The notes under the pieces: model-generated | Told to the model about the DNA's origin: nothing | What the model saw: the letters and a program-made list of their open reading frames with translations, nothing else | Database searches by the model: none | Assembly (NCBI RefSeq): GCF_030282845.1 | Contig: NZ_JASTWE010000019.1 | Location: 1 to 64,000 of the forward strand | DNA length: 64,000 nucleotides | Direction: 5' to 3' | Source: Pseudodesulfovibrio pelocollis | GTDB taxonomy: Bacteria; Desulfobacterota; Desulfovibrionia; Desulfovibrionales; Desulfovibrionaceae | Position numbers and translations under genes: made by a program | Part shown: in pieces, positions 43,457 to 52,903 of the stretch | How the letters are laid out: every line of letters starts with the position of its first letter | Position numbering within the stretch: the first letter of the stretch is position 1

Positions 43457-44692
43457 ATGTCGAATAACAGTATTCTCGTGGTAGGCGGGGGGTTCGCAGG
43501 AATCACCGCCGCCCTCGAAGCAGCCGAAGTGGGCTACGAGGTGTACATCGTTGAAACCAATCCCTACCTTGGTGGCCGGGTTGCGCAGCTCAATCAGTAT
43601 TTTCCGAAGCTGTGTCCCCCTTCCTGCGGCCTGGAGATCCAGTTTCAGCGCATCAAGAACAACCCCAAAGTCAAGGTGCTGACCATGGCCTCGGTGGCGT
43701 CGGTTTCCGGCTCGGCCGGGGACTACGACGTCAAGATCACCCAGCGCCCCCGCTATGTGAACGAGCGGTGCACCGCCTGCGGCGACTGCGAAACAGCCGC
43801 CGTGACCACGGTGGACTCCGAGTTCGACTTCGGCGTGGGCAAGCGCAAGACCGCGTACAAGACCCATCCCTTCATGTTCCCCATGCGCTATGTGGTGGAC
43901 GCGGACAATGCGTCCGACTCCGAGCTGGCCGCCATCAAGGACGCCTGCAAGTACGACGCGGTGGACCTGGACGACAAGGCCAGGAGCATCGACCTCAAGG
44001 TCGGAACCATCGTCGTGGCCACGGGCTGGAAGCCCTACGACATCGCCAAGCTGACCAACCTCGGCGGCGGCAAGGTGCCCAACGTGGTCACCAACATGCA
44101 GTTCGAGCGGCTGGCAGCGCCCAACGGCCCCACCGGCGGCAAGATCCTGCGTCCCTCCGACGGCACCGAGCCCAAGCGCATCGCCTTTGTCCAGTGCGCC
44201 GGGTCGCGCGACCAGAACCATCTCAACTACTGTTCGTACATCTGCTGCATGGCCTCCCTGAAGCATGTCCGCTACATCCGCGAGCGCGGCGACGCGAACG
44301 TCACGGTCTACTACATCGACCTGCGCACCCCGGGCCGCTATGACAAGTTCAAGGTCATGACCGAGGCCGACGACAAGCTCACCCTTGTCAAGGGCAAGGT
44401 GGCTGCCATCGTTGACGACGGCTTCGGCAACCCCGTGGTCACCGTGGAGAATGCCATCACCGGCATCAAGAGCGACGAAAAGTACGACATGGTTGTGCTG
44501 GCCACCGGCATGGAGCCCAGCATAGCCGGACTCAAGGTCCCGGCCGGGGCCGTTGATGCCGACGGTTTTGTCATTGACGGCGATGGCATCATTGCCGCCG
44601 GTTGCGCCAAGCAGCCCTTTGACGTCATGAAGACCGCCCAGTCCGGCACCGCCGCCGCGATGAAGGCGATCAAAACCGTGGTAGGGAGGTAA
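43457..44692 (+). CDS. qmoA: Quinone-interacting membrane-bound oxidoreductase subunit QmoA
   Basis: A 411-residue flavoprotein similar to HdrA. The FAD motif ILVVGGGFAGITAALEAAE is at the N-terminus, then GGRVAQLNQYFPKLCPPSCG and CTACGDCETAAV, and a second nucleotide-binding part (KYDMVVLATGMEPS). The three Cys in CTACGDC lack the fourth Cys of a full ferredoxin motif. With QmoB and QmoC it carries electrons between menaquinol and AprBA. The ATG at 43457 is 10 bases after GGAGG; ATG 43448 is an alternative. It is the first gene of qmoABCD. Confidence 0.93.
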   Translation: MSNNSILVVGGGFAGITAALEAAEVGYEVYIVETNPYLGGRVAQLNQYFPKLCPPSCGLEIQFQRIKNNPKVKVLTMASVASVSGSAGDYDVKITQRPRYVNERCTACGDCETAAVTTVDSEFDFGVGKRKTAYKTHPFMFPMRYVVDADNASDSELAAIKDACKYDAVDLDDKARSIDLKVGTIVVATGWKPYDIAKLTNLGGGKVPNVVTNMQFERLAAPNGPTGGKILRPSDGTEPKRIAFVQCAGSRDQNHLNYCSYICCMASLKHVRYIRERGDANVTVYYIDLRTPGRYDKFKVMTEADDKLTLVKGKVAAIVDDGFGNPVVTVENAITGIKSDEKYDMVVLATGMEPSIAGLKVPAGAVDADGFVIDGDGIIAAGCAKQPFDVMKTAQSGTAAAMKAIKTVVGR

Positions 44693-44695
44693 GCA

Positions 44696-46978
44696 ATGGC
44701 TGAAAAGCTTGGAGTATATATCTGTGGCGGCTGCGACATCGGGGCCAACCTCGATGTCGACGCCTTGGCCCAATTCGTCGCCGGGGGCAAGCACTCGGCA
44801 GCGGTCACGGTGGCCAAGGCCAACCCCGTGCTGTGCAGCCCCGAAGGCAAGGCCGAAATCGAGGCCGACATCGCCGCGCAGGGACTCGACGGCGTGGTCT
44901 GCTGCGCCTGCACCCCCCGCGCCAAGTGGGATGTGTTCAGGTTCGGCGAGAAGGTCCAGGTGGAGCGTGTCAGCCTGCGCGAACACTGCGTGTGGTCGTT
45001 CCAGGACGATCCCGCCTTCCCTGGCCAGATGGAAGTCATCGCGAAAGATTACATCAACATGGGCGTGTCCAAGCTCACCAAGAGCCGGATTCCCGCCCCC
45101 GAGATCACCGAGTCCTACAAGACCGTGCTGGTGGTCGGCGGCGGCTACGCGGGCCTGAACGCGGCCCTCAACGCCGCCAGCCTGGGCTACCCGGTGGTGC
45201 TGGTCGAAAAGGCCGACACCCTGGGCGGCAAGGCCGCCACCATGTACAAGTCCTTTCCCCTGTCCGGCTCCTTTGGCGACAAGACCCAGGAGATCGGCGT
45301 CAAGGAGCTGATCGCCGAGGTCCAGGCCAACGACAAGATCAAGGTCATCACCGGGACCACAGTGGAGTCCCTGGCCGGAGCGCCCGCCAAGTACAAGGCC
45401 ACCATCGGCGGCACCGTGTACGAGATCGGCGCGGTGGTCATGGCCACCGGCTGGGTTCCCGGCAAGACCAAGTTCCTGGCCCCGCTGGGCTATGGCAAGG
45501 TCAAGAACGTGGTCACCTCGGCCGAGTTCGAGGCCATGGCCAAGAACGGCGGCATCAAGACCGCCGAGGGCAAGGCTCCGACATCGGTGGCCTTCATCGT
45601 GGACACCTCGCTGCTCATGAAGGGCGTCAACTACGACGCCTGCGGCGCGGCCTGCGCGGCCCCGGAAGACATGCCCTGCAAGGAAGACCAGCCCGCCGAG
45701 GCCGCTGACGAGTGCGAGGTCTTCACGTACGAGGACAAGGAATCCGCCAAGCACCTGGCCTACAGCTCTGAGCTGACCTCCCTGGTCGCCCTCAAGCAGG
45801 CCAACTATGTTCGCGAGCTGGCTCCCGACGCCATGGCCTACGTCATCTACGACCACATGATGGTCCCGGGCATCAACGAGAAATACTACCAGACCGCCCA
45901 GGACGATCCGGGCATCATGCTGACCAAGGGCACCGTCACCTCGGTGGAGGAAGCGGGCAGCGAGGTGGTGATCAAGGCCAAGAACACCCTGATCGGCGAC
46001 GACATCGCCATCAGCGCGGACCTGGTGGTGGTGCCCACGGCCATCGTGCCCACCACCGCGGCCGACCCGACCATGAACTTCGTCTACCGCCAGGGCCCGG
46101 CCTTCCCGGACCTGGATCTGTTTGACGGGTTCGCGGACTCCAACTACATCTGCTTCCCCTACGAGACCCGCCGTACCGGCGTCTACGCCGCAGGCTGCGT
46201 GCGCCAGCCCATGGGCCTGGGCCTCGCCGCCGAGGACGCGGCCGGTGCCGCCCTCAAGGCGATCCAGTGCATCGAGTCGGCCAACCGGGGCGTTTCCGTG
46301 CATCCGCGCTCGGGCGACCTGAGCTTCCCGGAGTTCAACTTCATGCGCTGCACCCAGTGCAAGCGGTGCACCGAGGAGTGCCCGTTCGGCGCGCTGGACG
46401 ACGACGAGAAGGGAACGCCGATGCCCAACCCGACGCGCTGCCGCCGCTGCGGCACCTGCATGGGCGCCTGCCCCGAGCGCGTCATCTCCTTTGCCAACTA
46501 CGGCATCGACCAGATCGGCTCGGCCATCAAGGAAGTCAAGGTGCCCGACACCCTGGACGCCGGCGGCCCGCGCGTCATCATCCTGGCCTGCGAGAACGAC
46601 GCCTACCCGGCGCTGGACATGGCCGCCATGCGCGGACGCAGCTGGAGCCCCTATGTGCGCTTCCTGTCCGTGCGCTGCCTCGGCTCGGTCAACGCCATCT
46701 GGGTGGCCGATGCCATGAGCAAGGGCGTTGACGGCCTGCTGATGCTTGGCTGCAAGTACGGCGACGACTACCAGTGCCACTTCGTCAAGGGCTCCGAGTT
46801 GTGCAACCGCCGCAAGGAGAACATCGCCGAGTCTCTGGGCCGTTTGGGCGTCGAGCCCGAGCGCGTCGAGCAGTACGAGGTCTCCATCGACATGTACGAC
46901 AAGGTTCCCGACATGATCGACGACTTCGTCTCGAACATTGTCAACAACTTCGGCCCCAACCCGTTCAAGGGCTACTAG
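44696..46978 (+). CDS. qmoB: Quinone-interacting membrane-bound oxidoreductase subunit QmoB
   Basis: A 760-residue HdrA-like flavoprotein. An N-terminal HdrA-type region is followed by the FAD motif LVVGGGYAGLNAALNAASLG (near residue 142), the C-terminal double ferredoxin motif (CTQCKRCTEECPFG and CRRCGTCMGACPERV), and finally an MvhD-like domain (LMLGCKYGDDYQCHFVKGSE). It contacts AprBA and transfers electrons. It begins 4 bp after the qmoA stop, with GGGAGG upstream. Confidence 0.95.
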   Translation: MAEKLGVYICGGCDIGANLDVDALAQFVAGGKHSAAVTVAKANPVLCSPEGKAEIEADIAAQGLDGVVCCACTPRAKWDVFRFGEKVQVERVSLREHCVWSFQDDPAFPGQMEVIAKDYINMGVSKLTKSRIPAPEITESYKTVLVVGGGYAGLNAALNAASLGYPVVLVEKADTLGGKAATMYKSFPLSGSFGDKTQEIGVKELIAEVQANDKIKVITGTTVESLAGAPAKYKATIGGTVYEIGAVVMATGWVPGKTKFLAPLGYGKVKNVVTSAEFEAMAKNGGIKTAEGKAPTSVAFIVDTSLLMKGVNYDACGAACAAPEDMPCKEDQPAEAADECEVFTYEDKESAKHLAYSSELTSLVALKQANYVRELAPDAMAYVIYDHMMVPGINEKYYQTAQDDPGIMLTKGTVTSVEEAGSEVVIKAKNTLIGDDIAISADLVVVPTAIVPTTAADPTMNFVYRQGPAFPDLDLFDGFADSNYICFPYETRRTGVYAAGCVRQPMGLGLAAEDAAGAALKAIQCIESANRGVSVHPRSGDLSFPEFNFMRCTQCKRCTEECPFGALDDDEKGTPMPNPTRCRRCGTCMGACPERVISFANYGIDQIGSAIKEVKVPDTLDAGGPRVIILACENDAYPALDMAAMRGRSWSPYVRFLSVRCLGSVNAIWVADAMSKGVDGLLMLGCKYGDDYQCHFVKGSELCNRRKENIAESLGRLGVEPERVEQYEVSIDMYDKVPDMIDDFVSNIVNNFGPNPFKGY

Positions 46979-46988
46979 GAGGTACGGA

Positions 46989-48260
46989 ATGTCCAACACC
47001 GTAAAGGTACAACCGGACCTTAAGTTCGTGAAAGAGTTGCAGGCCGTTGGCGGCGACTCTTTGAAGAAATGCTACCAGTGCGCCACCTGCTCGGTTGTCT
47101 GCCCGCTTTCGCCGGACGACAACCCCTATCCCCGCAAGGAGATGGTCTGGGCCCAGTGGGGTCTCAAGGATCGCCTGGTCAATGATATAGACATCTGGCT
47201 GTGCCACAACTGCGGCACCTGCTCGGACCTGTGCCCCCGCGGGGCCAAGCCGGGCGACCTGCTCTCCGCGCTGCGCAACATGGCCTACCGCAACCTCGCC
47301 CCGCTGCCCATCATCGGCAAGTGGATGAGCAGCTCGGCGGGCATGCTGCCCCTGGCCGCCATCCCGGCGCTGATCTACGGCATCATCTGGGTGCTCATGG
47401 CGGGCAAGGTTGGTTCGTTCCTGCCCCGCTTCGAGTGGGACGCGGCCAACCATGCCTGGATTCCCACCGCTGACGGCAAGATCGTCTTTGGCGGCCTCTT
47501 CCCCGGCGACTACACCATCGACCCCATCTTCATGGCCGTGTTCGCCTTCATGCTCTGGGCGTTCTATGCCGGTGTGCGCAACATGATCAAGGCGTTCGAC
47601 GCGCAGCCCAAGACCTTCATCGTGGGCCGCAAGTCCGCGCCGACCATGCTGGCGGCGTTCATCGACACCGTCAAGTACGAGATCCTGCAGCACACCCAGT
47701 TCAACGACTGCAACGACGCCGACGCCGACGAACTGGACGTGAAGCGCGCCAAGGGCCATCGCTGGCTCATGTTCGCCTTCATCGCCCTGCTGATCGTTAC
47801 CGGCGTGGTGGCCACGGGCCACTGGGGCGGCTGGCTGCTGCGCACCCTGGGCATCACCGGCCTGGGCGAGATCGTCTCGGCCATCGGCCACACCCCGATG
47901 CCCTTCTACCACCCGATCAAGCTGCTGGCCCTGGTGGGCGCCGGTCTCGGCGTGTACGGGCTTGTGGCCCTGACCAAGCGCAGGGTCAACCTGGACGCTG
48001 CCAAGCAGTCCTCCAGCTGGTACGACTGGTATCTGATCACCCTGGTCTGGGTCGTGTTCGGCACCGGCATCGGCGCCATGGTCTTCCGGGTCATGGGAGC
48101 CGGCCTGCTGGCCTACCCGACCTACTACGTGCACCTGATCTCGGTCTTCATGCTGCTTGCGTACCTGCCCTGGTCCAAGCTGGGCCACCTCGTGTACCGT
48201 ACCGTGGCATTGTCCTACGCCAAGAAGATTGGCCGCATCCCCATGGGCGCCGACAAATAG
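46989..48260 (+). CDS. qmoC: Quinone-interacting membrane-bound oxidoreductase subunit QmoC
   Basis: A 423-residue membrane subunit. An HdrC-like N-terminal domain with two [4Fe-4S] motifs (CYQCATCSVVCPLS and CHNCGTCSDLCPRG) is joined to an HdrE-like membrane domain of about six helices with His residues likely to bind heme b. It takes electrons from menaquinol at the cytoplasmic membrane and passes them to QmoAB. TAGGAGG lies in front of the ATG at 46989. Confidence 0.95.
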   Translation: MSNTVKVQPDLKFVKELQAVGGDSLKKCYQCATCSVVCPLSPDDNPYPRKEMVWAQWGLKDRLVNDIDIWLCHNCGTCSDLCPRGAKPGDLLSALRNMAYRNLAPLPIIGKWMSSSAGMLPLAAIPALIYGIIWVLMAGKVGSFLPRFEWDAANHAWIPTADGKIVFGGLFPGDYTIDPIFMAVFAFMLWAFYAGVRNMIKAFDAQPKTFIVGRKSAPTMLAAFIDTVKYEILQHTQFNDCNDADADELDVKRAKGHRWLMFAFIALLIVTGVVATGHWGGWLLRTLGITGLGEIVSAIGHTPMPFYHPIKLLALVGAGLGVYGLVALTKRRVNLDAAKQSSSWYDWYLITLVWVVFGTGIGAMVFRVMGAGLLAYPTYYVHLISVFMLLAYLPWSKLGHLVYRTVALSYAKKIGRIPMGADK

Positions 48261-48310
48261 TCGCCTGGGTGAACATACTAAAGAAGCTTACTTAGTTAAG
48301 GAGGCATCAA

Positions 48311-48967
48311 ATGGCTGAAGCTAAGGTTTTCCCCATGAACGCTTTTGTGTCTGTGCTTCGCGGCGACGCCGCTGACCAGACTCAGCTCGATATGCTGGCT
48401 TATATCACCCAGGCCGAAACCCTTGACGCGGAATTCGCCCCGGTGGCGCAGTCCCTGTCCAAGGCCTGGATCTACGAGCAGGAGCCCGGCCTGACCAAGT
48501 ACGCCGAGGGCGACATCGCCAAGCTCGGCAACCAGGTCAAGATCGAGGCGCTGCCCGCTGCCCAGGCTGCCCGCGCCCAGAAGGTGCTGGAAGTGCTCGG
48601 TGCCATCAAGGCCGAGAACGAGGCCCTCAAGGCCCAGGTGGAGGCCCTGACCGCAGAAAAGGCCGACCTGGCCGCCAAGATCGCGCCCCTGGAGGCCCAG
48701 GCCAAGACTGTGGCCGCCCAGAACGCGGCTGGCGAGCAGAAGGTCACTGTGGCCTCCGGCAAGCTGGACGAGATGACCAAGAAGCTCAACGACCTGATGG
48801 CCGAGGTGGAGAAGGTCAAGAGCCAGGGCGTCGTGGTCGCCGGTGTTGCCGGTGGCGCGGGCGCGGCGGCTCCTGATGCCGGCGTGGCCGCCGGTCCCCA
48901 GGTGGGCGGTGAGCCCGAAGCCGACTTCGGCCTTGGCGGCGACGCCTTTGGTGGCGACACCTGGTAA
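48311..48967 (+). CDS. qmoD: QmoD-type protein
   Basis: A 218-residue protein in the position of qmoD, the promoter-distal gene of qmo operons in Desulfovibrio. Residues about 95-170 form a long heptad-rich coiled coil (AENEALKAQVEALTAEKADL); residues 175-218 are a Gly/Ala/Pro-rich tail ending FGLGGDAFGGDTW. QmoD is reported to be needed for the function of the sulfate-reduction electron pathway in D. vulgaris, but its mechanism is not known. GGAGG precedes the ATG. The operon ends in a strong terminator at 48992-49021. Confidence 0.85.
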   Translation: MAEAKVFPMNAFVSVLRGDAADQTQLDMLAYITQAETLDAEFAPVAQSLSKAWIYEQEPGLTKYAEGDIAKLGNQVKIEALPAAQAARAQKVLEVLGAIKAENEALKAQVEALTAEKADLAAKIAPLEAQAKTVAAQNAAGEQKVTVASGKLDEMTKKLNDLMAEVEKVKSQGVVVAGVAGGAGAAAPDAGVAAGPQVGGEPEADFGLGGDAFGGDTW

Positions 48968-48991
48968 GCCGACCCCTGATCCATTGATTCC

Positions 48992-49024
48992 AAGGCCCCT
49001 GCGCGCGAGCGCAGGGGCCTTTCT
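48992..49024 (+). terminator. Rho-independent terminator of the qmo operon
   Basis: A perfect 13-bp stem AAGGCCCCTGCGC (48992-49004) with its complement (49009-49021), a GCGA tetraloop and TTTCTC. Confidence 0.9.
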
Positions 49025-49617
49025 CATTGCCGACATCAGAAACGCCCCTTGCGCTGCCTGCGGGCGGATCGAAGCGCATCGCCGAAAGGGACACTGGCCG
49101 CCCCCGACTGGGCGGAATCCGCGCGCCCGGATCAGGCGAATACCGTTGGTATACAATGGAATTCAGGAGATCATGGGCCAAGCAAAATTTCGCGTCAATT
49201 CATGCGTTTGACAATGCTCATCAATTTATATATTGTTCATCATATCAAAGTGGCGTTCTACAGAATCTCGGCCAATGATTGTGGATTTCCGACAGATACG
49301 AGACGAGCATGAAGATGCTTCGTAAGCCACTGTTGAAAAATGCGATGTGCATCGTACAATCTTGAATTGATACAGTCATAATCCACCATCACTGCACACA
49401 CATGGCATTGTCACATCAAATACTGCATGACCGCATCACCCGGTCCACGGCATGGGCGCTCGGCCAGTGCCAGAGCCCTCCGTCACATCCCGGCGTGGCG
49501 GCCTTCCGGGGCCTGCGCGATCGCTACCCGGTACTCTGACCCCCTCGCGCGACGAGTCGTGTACTGGTCGGTCCCGGCGTGGACCGGTCTTGTCCCTGTC
49601 ATTTCATGGAGCGTTCA
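49022..49617. other. AT-richer intergenic region upstream of proV
   Basis: Nearly 600 bp with distinctly lower GC than the surroundings. TTGACA at 49208-49213 is followed by TATATT/TATTGT at 15-17 bases, a plausible promoter with a leader of about 370 nt. CTGTTGAAAAATG at about 49331 resembles the outer end of the 178-bp element at 13555. No convincing gene is seen. Confidence 0.5.
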
Positions 49618-50832
49618 ATGGAAAAGATACGAGTTGAAGGATTGTACAAGATTTTCGGCCCCAACCCCCAAAAGGCCCTGGGCCTGCTTCGGGAAGGGGC
49701 GGACAAGGAGTCGGTGAACGAAAAGACCGGCATGACAGTGGGGGTGGACAATGCGTCCTTCTCCATAGAGGCCGGGGAGATTTTCGTCATCATGGGCCTT
49801 TCCGGTTCGGGCAAGTCCACCATCGTGCGTCTGCTCAACCGGCTCATCGAGCCCACGGCGGGCAAGGTGTTCGTGGACGGCCAGGACGTGACCGCCATGA
49901 GCCACGACGAACTGGTCACCTTTCGGCTGCACAACATGAGCATGGTCTTCCAGTCCTTTGCCCTCATGCCTCACTTGAACGTGCTGGACAACGCGGCCTT
50001 CGGGCTCGAGCTGGCAGGACTCGGCCGCGAGCAGCGCTACGAGCGCGCCCGCGAGTCCCTGGCCCAGGTGGGGCTGGCCGGATGGGAGGAGTCGTACCCC
50101 CGCGAACTGTCGGGCGGCATGCAGCAGCGTGTCGGGCTGGCGCGCGGGCTGGCAGTGGACCCGGACATCCTGCTCATGGACGAGGCCTTTTCGGCCCTGG
50201 ACCCCTTGATCCGCACCGAGATGCAGGACGAGCTGGTCAAACTCCAGGAGGAGCAGAAGCGGACCATCGTCTTCATCTCCCATGATCTGGACGAGGCGTT
50301 GCGCATCGGCGACCGCATCGCCATCATGGAGGGCGGCCGCGTGGTGCAGGTGGGCACGCCCGAGGAGATATTGCAGAACCCGGCCGACGACTATGTGCGC
50401 GCCTTCTTCCGGGGGGTGGACCCCACCGGCGTCATCTCGGCAGGGGACATCGCGCGCGACAGCTACCCCACGGTCATCAAGTCCAAGCAGGGCAGCCTGC
50501 GCGCCCTGCACGAGATCATCAGCGGCAGCGACCGCGACTATGCCTACATCCTGGACACCAAGCGGCGCTTTCTGGGCGTGGTCTCGGCCGACTCCATCGG
50601 TGCCTGCATGGAGCGCGGCGCGCCCGACGCGCCCATTGATCAGGCTTTCATCGAGGGAGCCCAATCGGTCAGCGCCACGGACAACATGCAGGTCATTCTG
50701 CCCCTGGTGGCGTCGCGCCATCACCCGATTCCGGTGGTGGACGAGGAGGGGCGCTACCGTGGCGTGGTCTCCAAGAACCGCTTCCTGCGAACCCTGCACC
50801 GTACAGAGCAGGAGATGACCGATTCCGTCTAG
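49618..50832 (+). CDS. proV: Glycine betaine/proline ABC transporter ATP-binding protein
   Basis: A 404-residue ATPase of the ProU/OpuA type. Walker A GLSGSGKST, Q-loop FQSFALMPH, ABC signature LSGGMQQRVGLARGLA and Walker B ILLMDEAFSALDPL are intact, followed by two CBS domains (YILDTKRRFLGVVS; PVVDEEGRYRGVVSKNRFLR) that respond to ionic strength in relatives. It drives uptake of betaine or similar osmoprotectants. GGAG lies seven bases before the ATG at 49618. It starts the proVWX unit. Confidence 0.93.
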   Translation: MEKIRVEGLYKIFGPNPQKALGLLREGADKESVNEKTGMTVGVDNASFSIEAGEIFVIMGLSGSGKSTIVRLLNRLIEPTAGKVFVDGQDVTAMSHDELVTFRLHNMSMVFQSFALMPHLNVLDNAAFGLELAGLGREQRYERARESLAQVGLAGWEESYPRELSGGMQQRVGLARGLAVDPDILLMDEAFSALDPLIRTEMQDELVKLQEEQKRTIVFISHDLDEALRIGDRIAIMEGGRVVQVGTPEEILQNPADDYVRAFFRGVDPTGVISAGDIARDSYPTVIKSKQGSLRALHEIISGSDRDYAYILDTKRRFLGVVSADSIGACMERGAPDAPIDQAFIEGAQSVSATDNMQVILPLVASRHHPIPVVDEEGRYRGVVSKNRFLRTLHRTEQEMTDSV

Positions 50833-50834
50833 TC

Positions 50835-50880
50835 GGTTGCTGACAAAGGTCCGAGATTTCTCGAACCTTTCTGAGCAGCC
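50835..50880. repeat. Imperfect hairpin between proV and proW
   Basis: GGTTGCTGACAAAGGTCCGAG at 50835-50855 pairs imperfectly (18 of 22 positions including the next base) with 50859-50880 (ending GAGCAGCC). It begins right after the proV stop and resembles the outer end of the 178-bp element at 13555. Confidence 0.6.
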
Positions 50881-50924
50881 CCCGAGACGTAACTGAATAC
50901 AAGGCAACGGCTCAGGAGATACGC

Positions 50925-51752
50925 ATGTTTGAAGAACAAGTCATACCCATGGACGTCTGGGTTTCCAAGGGCGTCGATTGGCTGGTGGTGAACCATCGCG
51001 AGGTGTTCCAAGCCCTCAAGTGGCCCGTGGAGCAGACCCTCAACGGACTCGATGCCGGGCTCAACGCCCTGCATCCGCTCATTGTCATCGCGGTGGTGGT
51101 CTTTGTGGCCCTGTGGTTCGTGGGCAAGCGCATGGCTGTCTTCACGCTGTGCTCGATGGTCCTCATCGGCATGCTCGGCCTGTGGGAGGACTCCATGACC
51201 ACCCTGGCCATGGTTCTTTCCTCGGTGGTCTTCTGTACCGTGGCGGGTATCCCCCTGGGCATCGCGTCCGGCCGCAGCGACCGTTTCGAGTCGGCCCTGC
51301 GCCCGGTCCTTGATGCCATGCAGACCACCCCGGCCTTTGTCTATCTCGTGCCCATCGTCATGCTTTTTTCCGTGGGCAACGTGGCCGGTGTGCTGGCCAC
51401 CATCGTCTTTGCCCTGCCGCCCATCATTCGGCTGACCAGCCTCGGCATCCGGGGTGTCCACCCCGAGCTGATCGAGGCGGCCCAGGCCTTTGGGGCCACC
51501 CGGATGCAGGTGCTGGTGCGGGTGCAGATTCCCCTGGCCATGCCCACCATCCTGGCCGGGCTCAACCAGACCATCATGATGGCCCTGTCCATGGTCGTCA
51601 TCGCCGCGCTCATCGGCGCGGGCGGGCTCGGCTCGCCCGTGGTCCTCGGTCTCAACACCCTGGACATCGGGCGTGCGGTCATCGGCGGCCTGGGCATCGT
51701 GCTCATGGCCATCATCCTCGACCGCATCACCCAGTCCATGGCCCGAAAATAA
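50925..51752 (+). CDS. proW: Glycine betaine/proline ABC transporter permease
   Basis: A 275-residue permease with about seven membrane helices. The EAA loop (EAAQAFGATRMQVLVRVQIP) that contacts ProV is clear, and TTPAFVYLVPIVMLF is a ProW hallmark. GGAG precedes the ATG. It is 92 bp after proV, with a hairpin in between, and 48 bp before proX. Confidence 0.93.
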   Translation: MFEEQVIPMDVWVSKGVDWLVVNHREVFQALKWPVEQTLNGLDAGLNALHPLIVIAVVVFVALWFVGKRMAVFTLCSMVLIGMLGLWEDSMTTLAMVLSSVVFCTVAGIPLGIASGRSDRFESALRPVLDAMQTTPAFVYLVPIVMLFSVGNVAGVLATIVFALPPIIRLTSLGIRGVHPELIEAAQAFGATRMQVLVRVQIPLAMPTILAGLNQTIMMALSMVVIAALIGAGGLGSPVVLGLNTLDIGRAVIGGLGIVLMAIILDRITQSMARK

Positions 51753-51800
51753 TGCTCCCGCCTTGTGTGGCGGGGCTCCAAACCATTTGAGGAGGAACTC

Positions 51801-52829
51801 ATGAAACTGAAGAAAATCCTGCTTGCAGCAGCCTGCGTGCTGGTCATGACGGCCACTGCCAACGCCTCGGCCGACAAGCCCGGCCAGGGCGTCACTGTCA
51901 GCCCGGCCCGCGCCACGTGGAACACCGGCTTCTTCCAGGAGGCGCTGGTGCGCAGGGGCCTGGAAGAACTCGGGTACACGGTCAAGAAACCCAAGGACCT
52001 GGCCAACCCCCTGGCCTACCAGTCCATCGCCCTGGGCGATCTGGACTATTGGACCAACGGCTGGTTCCCCATGCACGAGGCCCAGCTGCCCGCCGGATTC
52101 GCCGACAAGGGCGAGGCCATTGGATACGTGGCCAAGGCCGGTGGCCTGCAGGGCTACCTGGTTTCCAAGAAGCAGGTGGAGGAGCTTGGCATCAAGTCCC
52201 TGGAAGATTTCAAACGGCCCGAGGTGATCAAGGCCTTTGACTCAAACGGCAACGGCAAGGCCGACCTGACCGCCTGCCCTGCCGGATGGGGCTGCGAAAA
52301 GGTCATCGACCACCACATGGAGGTCTACGGGATGAAGGATTACATCAACCCGGTCAAGGCCTCCTACGAGGCGGGCATGGCCGGTGCCGTGGGCGCGCAC
52401 CGCAGCGGCAAGCCCGTGTTCTTCTATACCTGGACGCCCAACTGGACCACCTTTGTCTTCAAGCCCGGCACTGATGTCATGTGGATCAACGTGCCCGAAA
52501 TCAATCCGAGCGACGCCCAGAAGGGTGCCGAGGACAGGATGACCGTCTCCGGCGTCCAGGGCGCGGTCTCCGATCCCATCGACCTCGGCTTCGTGGTCTC
52601 GGACATCCGGATCGTGGCCAACAAGAAGTTCCTGGGCGACAACCCGGCTGCCCGCGCCTTCTTCGAGGTGTTCACGCTTCCCCTTGCCGACATCAACGCG
52701 CAGAACGCCCGGATGAACGAGGGCGAGAAGTCGCAAAGGGCCATCGAGACCCACGCGGACGAGTGGATCGCCGCCAACAAGGCCACCTGGGACGGCTGGC
52801 TCAAGGCCGCCCGCGACGCTGCCAAATAG
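51801..52829 (+). CDS. proX: Glycine betaine/proline ABC transporter substrate-binding protein
   Basis: A 342-residue periplasmic protein with a Sec signal peptide (MKLKKILLAAACVLVMTATA, cleavage near ANASA). Trp residues (YWTNGWFPMH, FYTWTPNWTTF) probably form the aromatic box that binds the quaternary ammonium of betaine. GAGGAGG precedes the ATG at 51801. It completes proVWX and is followed by a terminator at 52869. Confidence 0.93.
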   Translation: MKLKKILLAAACVLVMTATANASADKPGQGVTVSPARATWNTGFFQEALVRRGLEELGYTVKKPKDLANPLAYQSIALGDLDYWTNGWFPMHEAQLPAGFADKGEAIGYVAKAGGLQGYLVSKKQVEELGIKSLEDFKRPEVIKAFDSNGNGKADLTACPAGWGCEKVIDHHMEVYGMKDYINPVKASYEAGMAGAVGAHRSGKPVFFYTWTPNWTTFVFKPGTDVMWINVPEINPSDAQKGAEDRMTVSGVQGAVSDPIDLGFVVSDIRIVANKKFLGDNPAARAFFEVFTLPLADINAQNARMNEGEKSQRAIETHADEWIAANKATWDGWLKAARDAAK

Positions 52830-52868
52830 TCCCGAGCGGAACACCCGCTGACCCAGTCCGATACCACC

Positions 52869-52903
52869 GGGGCCGGAGCGCACGCTCCGGCCCCGGCTTG
52901 TTT
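52869..52903 (+). terminator. Rho-independent terminator of proVWX
   Basis: A perfect 12-bp arm pair GGGGCCGGAGCG (52869-52880) and CGCTCCGGCCCC (52883-52894), then GGCTTGTTT. Confidence 0.8.

Noticed and set aside
43406-46999. A 1197-codon open frame on the minus strand opposite qmoA and qmoB
   Set aside because: It is a GC-driven antisense shadow of two well-supported genes, rich in Gly/Ala/Val/His and without ribosome binding site or recognisable domain.
49427-49717. A 96-codon frame overlapping the proV start
   Set aside because: No ribosome binding site and it conflicts with the clear proV start at 49618.
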